DNA of 6,523 bases from an uncultured Treponema sp. GTDB taxonomy: Bacteria; Spirochaetota; Spirochaetia; Treponematales; Treponemataceae. Positions 1 through 4,266 of the stretch are shown here, in pieces. The notes beneath the pieces were generated by a model. It saw nothing but the letters and a program-made list of their open reading frames with translations. It searched no databases and had not been told where the DNA came from. Where the stretch lies: the NCBI GenBank assembly GCA_937893155.1, contig CALBGU010000280.1, positions 1 through 6,523 on the forward strand, read 5' to 3'. A program made the position numbers and the translations under genes. The first letter of the stretch is position 1; every line of letters starts with the position of its first letter.

Positions 1-24
1 GAAATTGCGTTAATATAAAGACAT

Positions 25-79
25 ACACTTTGTAGAAAGTGTCATTTTTAATCGTTGGTTTAAAAGTGACACTTTTTTT
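25..79 (+). terminator. Terminator-like hairpin with an alternative upstream hairpin
   Basis: AAAGTGTCA (36-44) pairs with TGACACTTT (66-74) and runs directly into a T tract ending at 79, which is the form of an intrinsic terminator for a rightward transcript arriving from outside the window. ACACTTT at 25-31 can instead pair with AAAGTGT at 36-42, so two mutually exclusive hairpins share one arm. That geometry is also seen in attenuators, but no leader peptide or ligand-binding fold is recognisable. The simple reading is the end of an upstream operon. Confidence 0.55.
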
Positions 80-222
80 GTTGCCGTTTTGTCATTCCGA
101 ACGTGATTTCAAAATTTCTTTTCAGAGCCAATAAAAAAAATTTTTGCCAATAAATCTTCAGCGAGGTCAATCGAGTACTCGACAAGGATGATGAGAACGC
201 AGTGTATATAATTCGGTTTTAA

Positions 223-256
223 TTGTAAACCAATACAGTAAAAACATAATTGACAA
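223..256 (+). promoter_or_regulatory. Candidate BirA (biotin repressor) operator
   Basis: TTGTAAACC at 223-231 is a consensus-like left half of the known bacterial BirA operator (TTGTAAACC, 14-16 nt, GGTTTACAA). After a 16-nt gap, AATTGACAA at 248-256 matches 6 of 9 positions of the right half. The right half contains the -35 hexamer of the bioB promoter, so a bound repressor would block RNA polymerase. The position directly upstream of a biotin gene supports the call; the weak right half lowers confidence. Confidence 0.5.
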
Positions 257-279
257 TCCATAAAAAAACGGCATACAAT
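250..279 (+). promoter_or_regulatory. bioB promoter (sigma70-like)
   Basis: A perfect -35 TTGACA (250-255) is followed after 18 nt by TACAAT (274-279), one mismatch from the -10 consensus. Transcription would start near 286 and leave a leader of roughly 36 nt before the bioB start codon. The -35 lies inside the candidate BirA operator. Confidence 0.75.
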
Positions 280-321
280 AACGCAGTATCGCAAAAACGA
301 ACAAAAATCAGGAGAAAAAAA

Positions 322-1284
322 ATGGATATTGAAGCACTTGCTGACGAAATCATTGCAGGGCGCAGGCTTTCTCACAGCGACGACCTTGCGTTTTTTGAGA
401 CGTGCGATGAAACGGCGCTCAAGCACGGCGCAGACAAAATCCGAAGCGCGTTTTCGGGCAATAAGGTGGATTTGTGCACGATTATCAACGGCAAAAGCGG
501 TCGATGCGGCGAAAACTGCGCGTATTGCGCTCAGTCGGCGCATCACAAAACGGCGTGCGAGGTCTACGGATTTTTGAGTCAAGAAAAAATCATCGCGGAG
601 GCAAAAGCGAACGCGGCTGAAGGCGTAGACCGATTCGCGATTGTAACGGCAGGAAAAGCGCTCGACGGCGAAGATTTTGAAAAGGCGATTGCCGCATATC
701 GTGTAATTCACGCGCAATGTCCGACGCTGGAGTTGTGCGCTTCGTTTGGTTTTCTGAAAAAAGAGCAGTTTGCGCGGCTGCGAGATGTGGGCGTTACGAG
801 TTATCACGACAATATTGAAACGTCGCGCCGATTCTTTCCGCACATTTGCACGACGCACACGTTTGACGAAAAGCTCGCGACAATCCGAGCCGCAAAGGAA
901 GCCGGGCTTTATGTCTGCTCAGGCGGAATTATCGGTATGGGCGAGACGTTCGGCGACCGCATCGATATGGCGCTGGAACTTGCCGCGCTCGGTGCCGACT
1001 CAATTCCCGTGAATACGCTGATGGCGATTAAGGGCACGCCGCTTGAAAACCAAAAGCCGCTCGGCGACAGCGAAATCCTGCGCACGATTGCAATGTTCCG
1101 CTACATCAATCCCGCAGCAGATATTCGGCTTGCGGGCGGCAGGCGGCTGATGAAAAACAGCGGCGAAGAGGCATTTTTGAGCGGCGCAAATGCCACGATT
1201 ACGGGCAATATGCTCACGACCAGCGGCTCAACAATCAAAAGCGACCGCGAAATGCTCACGCGGCTCGGTCGCACGGTGATTTGA
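322..1284 (+). CDS. bioB: Biotin synthase (radical SAM, BioB)
   Basis: BioB inserts sulfur into dethiobiotin in the last step of biotin synthesis, in the cytoplasm. The 320-residue protein has the radical-SAM motif CxxxCxxC (C62, C66, C69) in GRCGENCAYCAQS, then YHDNIETSRRFF, VCSGGIIGMGET and IRLAGGR, all BioB signatures; length is normal for the family. The ATG at 322 is chosen because AGGAGA (310-315) sits 6 nt upstream; an in-frame ATG at 250 overlaps the promoter and lacks homology. Of the auxiliary-cluster ligands of E. coli BioB (C97, C128, C188, R260), the equivalents C139, C199 and R269 are present, but the C97 position is alanine (A106, in RFAIVTAG). This fits the Type II BioB of obligate anaerobes, reported to use a 4Fe-5S cluster. 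C52, C79, C133 and C176 are additional cysteines. No other biotin gene is in the window. BirA control is likely from the upstream operator. Confidence 0.95.
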   Translation: MDIEALADEIIAGRRLSHSDDLAFFETCDETALKHGADKIRSAFSGNKVDLCTIINGKSGRCGENCAYCAQSAHHKTACEVYGFLSQEKIIAEAKANAAEGVDRFAIVTAGKALDGEDFEKAIAAYRVIHAQCPTLELCASFGFLKKEQFARLRDVGVTSYHDNIETSRRFFPHICTTHTFDEKLATIRAAKEAGLYVCSGGIIGMGETFGDRIDMALELAALGADSIPVNTLMAIKGTPLENQKPLGDSEILRTIAMFRYINPAADIRLAGGRRLMKNSGEEAFLSGANATITGNMLTTSGSTIKSDREMLTRLGRTVI

Positions 1285-1290
1285 CAAAGA

Positions 1291-1344
1291 AAAACGCCCT
1301 TCTGCAAACAATTTTGTTAAACAGAAAGGCGTTTTGTTTTTTTT
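1291..1344 (+). terminator. bioB intrinsic terminator, probably bidirectional
   Basis: AAAACGCCCTTCTG (1291-1304) pairs with CAGAAAGGCGTTTT (1322-1335) with one mismatch, and an inner AACAA/TTGTT stem extends the hairpin. Eight T residues follow at 1337-1344. It begins 7 nt after the bioB stop codon. On the opposite strand the same hairpin is followed by TTTTTCTTT, so it can also stop transcription coming from the leftward TA array. Confidence 0.88.
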
Positions 1345-1345
1345 G

Positions 1346-1385
1346 CGTCATAGCCGAACTTGTTTCGGAATCTCTTTTCCGAAAT
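1346..1385. repeat. Decayed dispersed intergenic repeat with hairpin
   Basis: The segment GTCATAGCCGAACTTGTTTC continuing into GGAATCTC has the layout of the common intergenic repeat in which a GTCAT block and a small CCGAA/TTCGG hairpin are followed by ATCTC. A second perfect 8-bp inverted repeat, TTTCGGAA (1363-1370) and TTCCGAAA (1377-1384), overlaps it. There is no T tract, so it is not a standard terminator. Whether it is really repeated in this genome cannot be tested from one window. Confidence 0.35.
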
Positions 1386-1410
1386 CTGCCGTTAGACAAG
1401 GGGGCATACT

Positions 1411-1441
1411 CCTTGCTTACCCCTCCACCGCGCGTATCTCC
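1411..1441 (-). repeat. Methyltransferase 3'-end remnant E
   Basis: Read leftwards this encodes EIRAVEG followed by TAA, the last residues of a Type IIG-like methyltransferase, plus the post-stop sequence GTAAGCAAGG. It differs from remnant D (1956-1986) at 2 of 31 bases and from remnant C (2664-2694) at 1 of 31. It lies just downstream of the broken yoeB, which is the position the other remnants take relative to the other toxins. It is the shortest and outermost copy of the array. Confidence 0.75.
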
Positions 1442-1469
1442 GCTCCGAGAGGGCGAGAATCTCCGTGTT

Positions 1470-1666
1470 TTACTCATAATGACCTTTGCAAGAAATCACC
1501 TTGATATTCTGCAACTCGTCAATCACATACACAAGCCGATTCTCTTTGTCAATTCTGCGCGAATATCCTCTAGCAAATCATTTATTTTTTTGAGTGTCTT
1601 TTTATCCTGCGTTTGCCAGTACATATATTGCGCGAAAGCTTCACGTGTAAAAGTAAAATCGTTCAT
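1470..1666 (-). pseudogene. yoeB: YoeB/Txe-type toxin, inactivated by internal deletion
   Basis: YoeB is a ribosome-dependent mRNA endonuclease of the RelE superfamily. From the ATG at 1666 the frame encodes FAQYMYWQTQDKKTLKKIND, a clear YoeB N-terminus, but it ends at a TGA (1523-1525) after 47 codons. Another frame then gives RRIDKENRLVYVIDE and VISCKGHYE up to the TAA at 1470, which is the YoeB C-terminus with the equivalents of catalytic R65 and H83. The middle is missing: the segment corresponding to GIGKPEPLKH, which carries catalytic E46, is deleted. The junction lies at CGC near 1557-1563, and the deletion is roughly 60 bp and not a multiple of three. The gene overlaps the antitoxin by one base (TGATG), so it was a normal translationally coupled toxin before the deletion. 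A sequencing error cannot explain the missing block. Confidence 0.85.
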
Positions 1667-1884
1667 CAGCCTTGTTCCATCGCCCGCAATTCGTCCATTG
1701 ACTTCACAACCACGTCGCCCGTCGCAAGCTGCTCAAAGCTCTTATCAAGCATTGTCGAATACGCTTCATTCTGCTTTTCTCGCTCCCTGCTGTTCGCCAA
1801 AACCATATCCAAAAAGCGCGAAACAAAATCAAAATCCCGCTCGCTTACCATACGGAGCTTCTGCTCTAAAACTGCATACGGCAT
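1666..1884 (-). CDS. Putative antitoxin partner of the broken YoeB
   Basis: A 72-residue acidic protein begins at the ATG at 1884, which has GGAGG (1891-1895) 7 nt upstream; a longer frame starting at 1944 runs through the promoter and is not used. It is mostly predicted helix (LEQKLRMVSERDFDFVSRFL) and ends with FEQLATGDVVVKSMDELRA, a tail like those of many antitoxins that wrap their toxin. I do not recognise a standard Phd or RelB DNA-binding fold. The role is inferred from size, the TGATG junction with yoeB and its own promoter. Because the toxin is broken, this is now an orphan antitoxin, which could still neutralise a related YoeB encoded elsewhere. Confidence 0.7.
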   Translation of the reverse strand: MPYAVLEQKLRMVSERDFDFVSRFLDMVLANSREREKQNEAYSTMLDKSFEQLATGDVVVKSMDELRAMEQG

Positions 1885-1890
1885 TTTGTA

Positions 1891-1909
1891 CCTCCACATT
1901 TCTATTCTA
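1891..1909 (-). promoter_or_regulatory. TA module 4 promoter (extended -10) and ribosome site
   Basis: Read leftwards, TGATAGAAT places an extended -10 (TAGAAT at 1904-1909 with TG one base upstream), followed by GGAGG at 1891-1895 and the ATG at 1884. No convincing -35 at 17 nt is seen, although TTACAA lies 18 nt upstream. The leader would be short, about 14-18 nt. Confidence 0.5.
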
Positions 1910-1953
1910 TCACAGACATAGCCTGTTTTGTAAAAGCCTCTCACTTTTTTTCC

Positions 1954-2076
1954 CGCCTTGCTTACCCCTCTACTGCGCGTATCTCCTCCGCCGACAGCCC
2001 ATAGAGCGCGTACACCGCCGCATTTATCGCCTTGTCGGTCGCCTCAATCTGCCCCGTGAGCGCAGTAATGTGATTA
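1954..2076 (-). repeat. Methyltransferase 3'-end remnant D (longest)
   Basis: Read leftwards this encodes HITALTGQIEATDKAIN and continues to YALYGLSAEEIRAVEG and TAA. These are the last 34 or so codons of a gene like the intact methyltransferase at 4267-6523. Bases 1981-2050 are identical to 4289-4358 of that gene over all 70 positions, and 1954-2043 match remnant C (2662-2751) at 86 of 90. It begins a few bases after the yafQ stop codon. The homology stops abruptly on both sides, and no start codon or upstream part of the gene is present. Confidence 0.92.
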
Positions 2077-2078
2077 CT

Positions 2079-2351
2079 TTAAAACAAATCAGAATGAGTC
2101 CCTGTTCTAAACAAAACTAATTCTAGTTCTGCTTCTTTTACTTTGTAAATTAAAAGCAAATCAGGACGAATATGACATTCTCTATAGCCTTTATAGTTCC
2201 CAACTAAAAAATGGTCTTTCTTTTCTGGCGGCAAAGGCTCTTGCTTTTGAAGCATCGCGATAACCTTGAATAATTCTTCAGTATCTACATTTCGTTTCTT
2301 TGCAAGTTTATAATCCTTTTTGAACTGCGTTGTGTAGACAAGTTCAAGCAT
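2079..2351 (-). CDS. yafQ: YafQ-family mRNA endonuclease toxin
   Basis: YafQ cleaves mRNA on translating ribosomes. The 90-residue protein matches the E. coli family along its whole length: FKKDYKLAKKR, KKDHFLVGNYKGYRECHIRP, DLLLIYK and the C-terminal FRTGTHSDLF. The residues equivalent to the known catalytic set are all present: H47, H60, D64 and H86. The start at 2351 overlaps the end of the DinJ gene by 8 bases (ATGCTTGA), the usual translational coupling in these operons. The toxin therefore looks intact and active. Its stop codon is followed within a few bases by methyltransferase remnant D. Confidence 0.93.
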   Translation of the reverse strand: MLELVYTTQFKKDYKLAKKRNVDTEELFKVIAMLQKQEPLPPEKKDHFLVGNYKGYRECHIRPDLLLIYKVKEAELELVLFRTGTHSDLF

Positions 2352-2610
2352 CTAAAGAAGCCCTCAATTCGTCAATTGTAGAAAAAGGTCCGTGCAACTC
2401 TTTTCCATTTTCTGCAAGTTCGATTGTTTGACGAGTAATACTATTAGGCAAATCGCTTTTTATTTCAAACGGAATTCTATGCTCTCGAACAACAGCTTTT
2501 GCAAATAAAGTTATTGCAGTAGAAACAGGAAGCCCAAAATCTTGGCAAATAAGAGAAAACTCATTTTTTAGTTGACTATCCATTCTAACACTAACAGCCG
2601 CTTGATTCAT
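2344..2610 (-). CDS. dinJ: RelB/DinJ-family antitoxin
   Basis: DinJ binds and blocks YafQ and represses its own operon. The 88-residue protein starts with the ribbon-helix-helix pattern AAVSVRMDSQLKNEFSLICQ, in which the alternating VSVRMD strand contacts DNA. It continues with FGLPVSTAITLFAKAVV, the typical dimerising helix of RelB/DinJ, and IPFEI. The C-terminal half (ITRQTIELAENG to FSTIDELRASLDA) is the expected toxin-binding tail. The start at 2610 has GAGG at 2618-2621 upstream. It forms an operon with yafQ (8-base overlap). Autorepression through the ribbon-helix-helix domain is expected from the family, but no operator palindrome was found with confidence. Confidence 0.93.
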   Translation of the reverse strand: MNQAAVSVRMDSQLKNEFSLICQDFGLPVSTAITLFAKAVVREHRIPFEIKSDLPNSITRQTIELAENGKELHGPFSTIDELRASLDA

Positions 2611-2617
2611 ATTTACA

Positions 2618-2636
2618 CCTCACTCATAACATTATA
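2618..2636 (-). promoter_or_regulatory. dinJ-yafQ promoter -10 and ribosome site
   Basis: Read leftwards, a perfect TATAAT (2631-2636) is followed by GAGG (2618-2621) and the dinJ ATG at 2610. No good -35 lies 16-18 nt upstream, so it may depend on an activator or be weak. Unlike the other three modules it lacks the TG of an extended -10. Confidence 0.5.
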
Positions 2637-2661
2637 TATCTATTTAGCAAGAAAATCAGCC

Positions 2662-2763
2662 CGCCTTGCTTACCCCTCCACCGCGCTTATCTCCTCCGCC
2701 GACAGCCCATAGAGCGCATACACCGCCGCATTTATCGCCTTGTCGGTCGCCACATACACGCCC
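2662..2763 (-). repeat. Methyltransferase 3'-end remnant C
   Basis: Read leftwards this encodes VATDKAINAAVYALYGL, then SAEEISAVEG and TAA. Bases 2689-2751 match 4289-4351 of the intact gene at 62 of 63 positions. Beyond 2751 the identity ends at once, and the next 30 bases lead to the stop of the upstream PIN toxin gene. Like remnants D and E it carries GTAAGCAAGG after the stop codon, so the copied unit extends past the coding end. Confidence 0.92.
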
Positions 2764-2781
2764 GAAGAGGCATTAGAGCAA

Positions 2782-3210
2782 TCAGCAAAACCAATTCTCA
2801 AGGCGGAGATTCGGTATCCCCGAAAAATCCGCGACGTTGCGGGTAACAAGAGTGAGGTCGCGGGAAAGCGCGATGGCGGCTATCTGAAAATCCAAAATCG
2901 GACGGACATTGCCTGTCAGTTGCAAACTGGCGCGAAGTTCCCCGTGCAATTTTGCGGCTTTTTCGTCATAAGAAAAAATCGGGTAATTCGGAGAAACCAC
3001 AAGGCGTATGTATTCTGCAAGTTCCCGCTTCTTCCGCTCGCTTTTTAAAAGCCCTAGCCCATAATGCAGCTCGTGCCAAGTGATAGAGCTTATCGCGCAA
3101 GACTCGGAGCAGTCCCTGAGCCGCCGCACAACTGTTTCGTTCGGATTCACTCGGAACGGCTCGGAGATAATATTCGTGTCGAGCAGATACATCACTTTTC
3201 GTTCAGCCAT
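2782..3210 (-). CDS. vapC: PIN-domain toxin (VapC-like), module 2
   Basis: PIN toxins are Mg2+-dependent RNases that act on tRNA, rRNA or mRNA. The protein opens with MYLLDTNIISE (first acidic residue D11), then WHELHYGL (E47), ILDFQIAAIA (D107) and TLVTRNVADFSGIPNL (D128), so the four-acid PIN site looks complete. With 142 residues it has the usual length. Two starts are possible: 3210 (adds MAERKV, preceded by GAGAGG) and 3192 (TGATG overlap with the antitoxin stop, giving the canonical N-terminus). The longer form is listed; 3192 is equally credible. It is coupled to a Phd/YefM antitoxin, a combination known for PIN toxins. Methyltransferase remnant C follows directly. Confidence 0.9.
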   Translation of the reverse strand: MAERKVMYLLDTNIISEPFRVNPNETVVRRLRDCSESCAISSITWHELHYGLGLLKSERKKRELAEYIRLVVSPNYPIFSYDEKAAKLHGELRASLQLTGNVRPILDFQIAAIALSRDLTLVTRNVADFSGIPNLRLENWFC

Positions 3211-3476
3211 TCCATACCTCTCTCACCGATGTCGTCGCGGCTCATAGCGTCGAACGGAAACTCAGCATCTTCTGAAAAGACCGTTTTGCGCCAGCTGTCA
3301 TAGGCGGCACTAAAACCAGACGGCGCAGGGCGGCTCATCTTCATAAAATATTCCGCCCCGACAATGTACACCACAGGCTTTCCGCTTTCGGTAACTTCCA
3401 CAGGGCTTCCTGCGACTGCCTGCGCCGCGTAATCGGAAAAGCTGTCTTTCACATCATACATTGCAGCACTTGTCAT
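3192..3476 (-). CDS. Phd/YefM-family antitoxin, module 2
   Basis: The 94-residue protein has the Phd/YefM N-terminal fold: YDVKDSFSDYAAQAVAGSPV then EVTESGKPVVYIVGAEYF, matching the family pattern of a helix, then V-x-x-x-G-x-P-V strand and EY helix. The C-terminal part (DAMSRDDIGERGMEWLNEK) would bind the toxin. The start at 3476 is chosen because GGAGG (3484-3488) lies 7 nt upstream; an earlier frame start at 3512 lies inside the promoter. It overlaps the PIN toxin gene by 1 or 19 bases depending on the toxin start. Family knowledge predicts that it represses its own promoter. Confidence 0.9.
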   Translation of the reverse strand: MTSAAMYDVKDSFSDYAAQAVAGSPVEVTESGKPVVYIVGAEYFMKMSRPAPSGFSAAYDSWRKTVFSEDAEFPFDAMSRDDIGERGMEWLNEK

Positions 3477-3483
3477 AAAAATA

Positions 3484-3508
3484 CCTCCATTCGCCATAGT
3501 ATACCACA
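3484..3508 (-). promoter_or_regulatory. TA module 2 promoter (extended -10) and ribosome site
   Basis: Read leftwards, TGGTATACT is an extended -10 (TATACT at 3498-3503), followed by GGAGG at 3484-3488. The block ATGGAGGTATTTTTATG is shared base for base with module 1. The promoter begins at the stop codon of methyltransferase remnant B (TGATGTGGTATACT), so cassette and remnant abut without spacer. Confidence 0.6.
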
Positions 3509-3580
3509 TCATTTCCCTTCTACCGCGCTTATCTCCCCCGCGTCTAGCCCGTAGAGCGCGTACACGAAAGCGGCGAGTGC
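3509..3580 (-). repeat. Methyltransferase 3'-end remnant B (diverged)
   Basis: Read leftwards this encodes ALAAFVYALYGLDAGEISAV then EGK and TGA. It is clearly the same C-terminus (compare INAAVYALYGLSAEEIAAAEGR in the intact gene), but it differs at many bases, often synonymously, and lacks the GTAAGCAAGG tail. It therefore derives from another allele or an older event than remnants C and D. It sits between the module 1 toxin stop (3582) and the module 2 promoter. Confidence 0.85.
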
Positions 3581-3581
3581 T

Positions 3582-3977
3582 TCAGAACCAATCGGCGAGT
3601 TTCAGATTCGGGATATGCTCAAAATGCTTCGTGTTGTGCGTCACCAGCGTCATATCCGTCGCAATCGCAGTTGCCGCAATCAGCAAATCCATATCGTCCG
3701 AAGGCTTGCCGATTCGTTGGACGTGCGCTTTTATTCTGCCGAACTCTTCCATAATGCTCGCGTCGATGTCCACGAGCGGAAAAATCGAGCGCACCTCACG
3801 CACGGTCTGGAGGTTCTTCTCCGCGTTTTTCGACTTCTCCGCACCGAACACAAGTTCGCCGTAAGAAACGACGGAAACGGACATCGGCTCTTTCTTATGC
3901 AGTGCGAAATTGGCGTTCACATTGCCCAGATTTTTCAGACGATATATCAGAATGTTCGTGTCAATCAAATAACTCAT
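3582..3977 (-). CDS. vapC: PIN-domain toxin (VapC), module 1
   Basis: A 131-residue PIN RNase with the usual order: MSYLIDTNILIY (D6), VSYGELVFGAEKS (E41), KPSDDMDLLIAATAIA (D95, D97) and TLVTHNTKHFEHIPNLKLADW at the C-terminus. The fourth acidic position is occupied by N115 in THNTKHFE, with E120 nearby, which is common in this family. The start at 3977 lies 17 bases inside the antitoxin gene and has AGGGCGG upstream. Length and motifs indicate an intact toxin. It is only distantly similar to the module 2 PIN toxin, so the two are separate acquisitions and not a recent duplication. Remnant B begins immediately after its stop codon. Confidence 0.93.
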   Translation of the reverse strand: MSYLIDTNILIYRLKNLGNVNANFALHKKEPMSVSVVSYGELVFGAEKSKNAEKNLQTVREVRSIFPLVDIDASIMEEFGRIKAHVQRIGKPSDDMDLLIAATAIATDMTLVTHNTKHFEHIPNLKLADWF

Positions 3978-4206
3978 TTTCCGCCCTAAAACGTGCTGAA
4001 TTGCATCGCTCTCTTTCTATTGCCAAAAGGATTTCGTCCGCACTCTCGTCGCCCGCCCACGAGAGTTTGAGGAACTTCTCCGCCGGTGTTTCCGTCGCCT
4101 GCTTTTTTGCAAGCAAGCCTTTTACTTTCTCGAATATCTCCGTCAGCGTCTGCACGTCGAGCTTGTCCAGTTCCGTATTGAAATACGCCAATGCAAAATC
4201 GCTCAT
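3961..4206 (-). CDS. Putative VapB-type antitoxin, module 1
   Basis: An 81-residue acidic protein starting at 4206 with GGAGG (4214-4218) 7 nt upstream. It begins with FALAYFNTELDKLDVQTLTE followed by a helix (IFEKVKGLLAKKQ), and ends with SWAGDESADEILLAIERERC, a toxin-binding tail of the kind seen in several antitoxins paired with PIN toxins. I do not see a ribbon-helix-helix, AbrB or Phd fold, so the exact family is open. The role rests on the 17-base overlap with vapC, its small size and its first place in the operon. It begins 61 bases after the methyltransferase stop codon. Confidence 0.8.
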   Translation of the reverse strand: MSDFALAYFNTELDKLDVQTLTEIFEKVKGLLAKKQATETPAEKFLKLSWAGDESADEILLAIERERCNSARFRAENELFD

Positions 4207-4213
4207 AAAAATA

Positions 4214-4235
4214 CCTCCATATCTCTATTATACCA
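4214..4235 (-). promoter_or_regulatory. TA module 1 promoter (extended -10) and ribosome site
   Basis: Read leftwards, TGGTATAAT is a perfect extended -10 (TATAAT at 4227-4232), followed by GGAGG (4214-4218) and the ATG at 4206. No standard -35 is present, as is normal for extended -10 promoters. The sequence ATGTGGTATAmT and the ATGGAGGTATTTTTATG block are shared with module 2. Confidence 0.65.
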
Positions 4236-4266
4236 CATTTTTTGACAATGGACTTAAAGCCCCATG

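Larger units (their letters stand above)
1..321. other. Intergenic region upstream of bioB
   Basis: No gene is supported in these 321 bases. They hold a terminator-like hairpin at 36-79, a 12-bp palindrome TCGAGTACTCGA at 171-182, a candidate BirA operator at 223-256 and the bioB promoter at 250-279. A reverse-strand open frame crosses part of this region but continues antisense through bioB and has no family signature, so it is not called. The segment near 92-110 (GTCATTCCGAACGTGATTTC) resembles a decayed intergenic repeat; a related-looking sequence lies at 1346-1385. Confidence 0.6.

Noticed and set aside
109..858. Long reverse-strand open frame opposite the 5' half of bioB
   Set aside because: It is antisense to a clearly conserved gene, rich in R, F and C as expected of a shadow frame, and shows no family motif.
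1346..1385. Second terminator for the TA array
   Set aside because: The hairpin is good, but no T tract follows on either strand.
1391..1397. Integron attC site: GTTAGAC fits the R' box
   Set aside because: The possible partner GCCGAAC does not fit the R'' consensus, the span is too short, and no equivalent boxes occur at the other cassette borders.
1281..2120. Long forward open frame across the broken yoeB, its antitoxin and remnant D
   Set aside because: The reverse strand carries recognisable TA and methyltransferase sequence with ribosome sites; the forward product is low-complexity S/L/P/R sequence without a ribosome site.
2662..2763. Remnants B-E as small independent genes
   Set aside because: They have no start codon or ribosome site and match only the extreme C-terminus of the methyltransferase.
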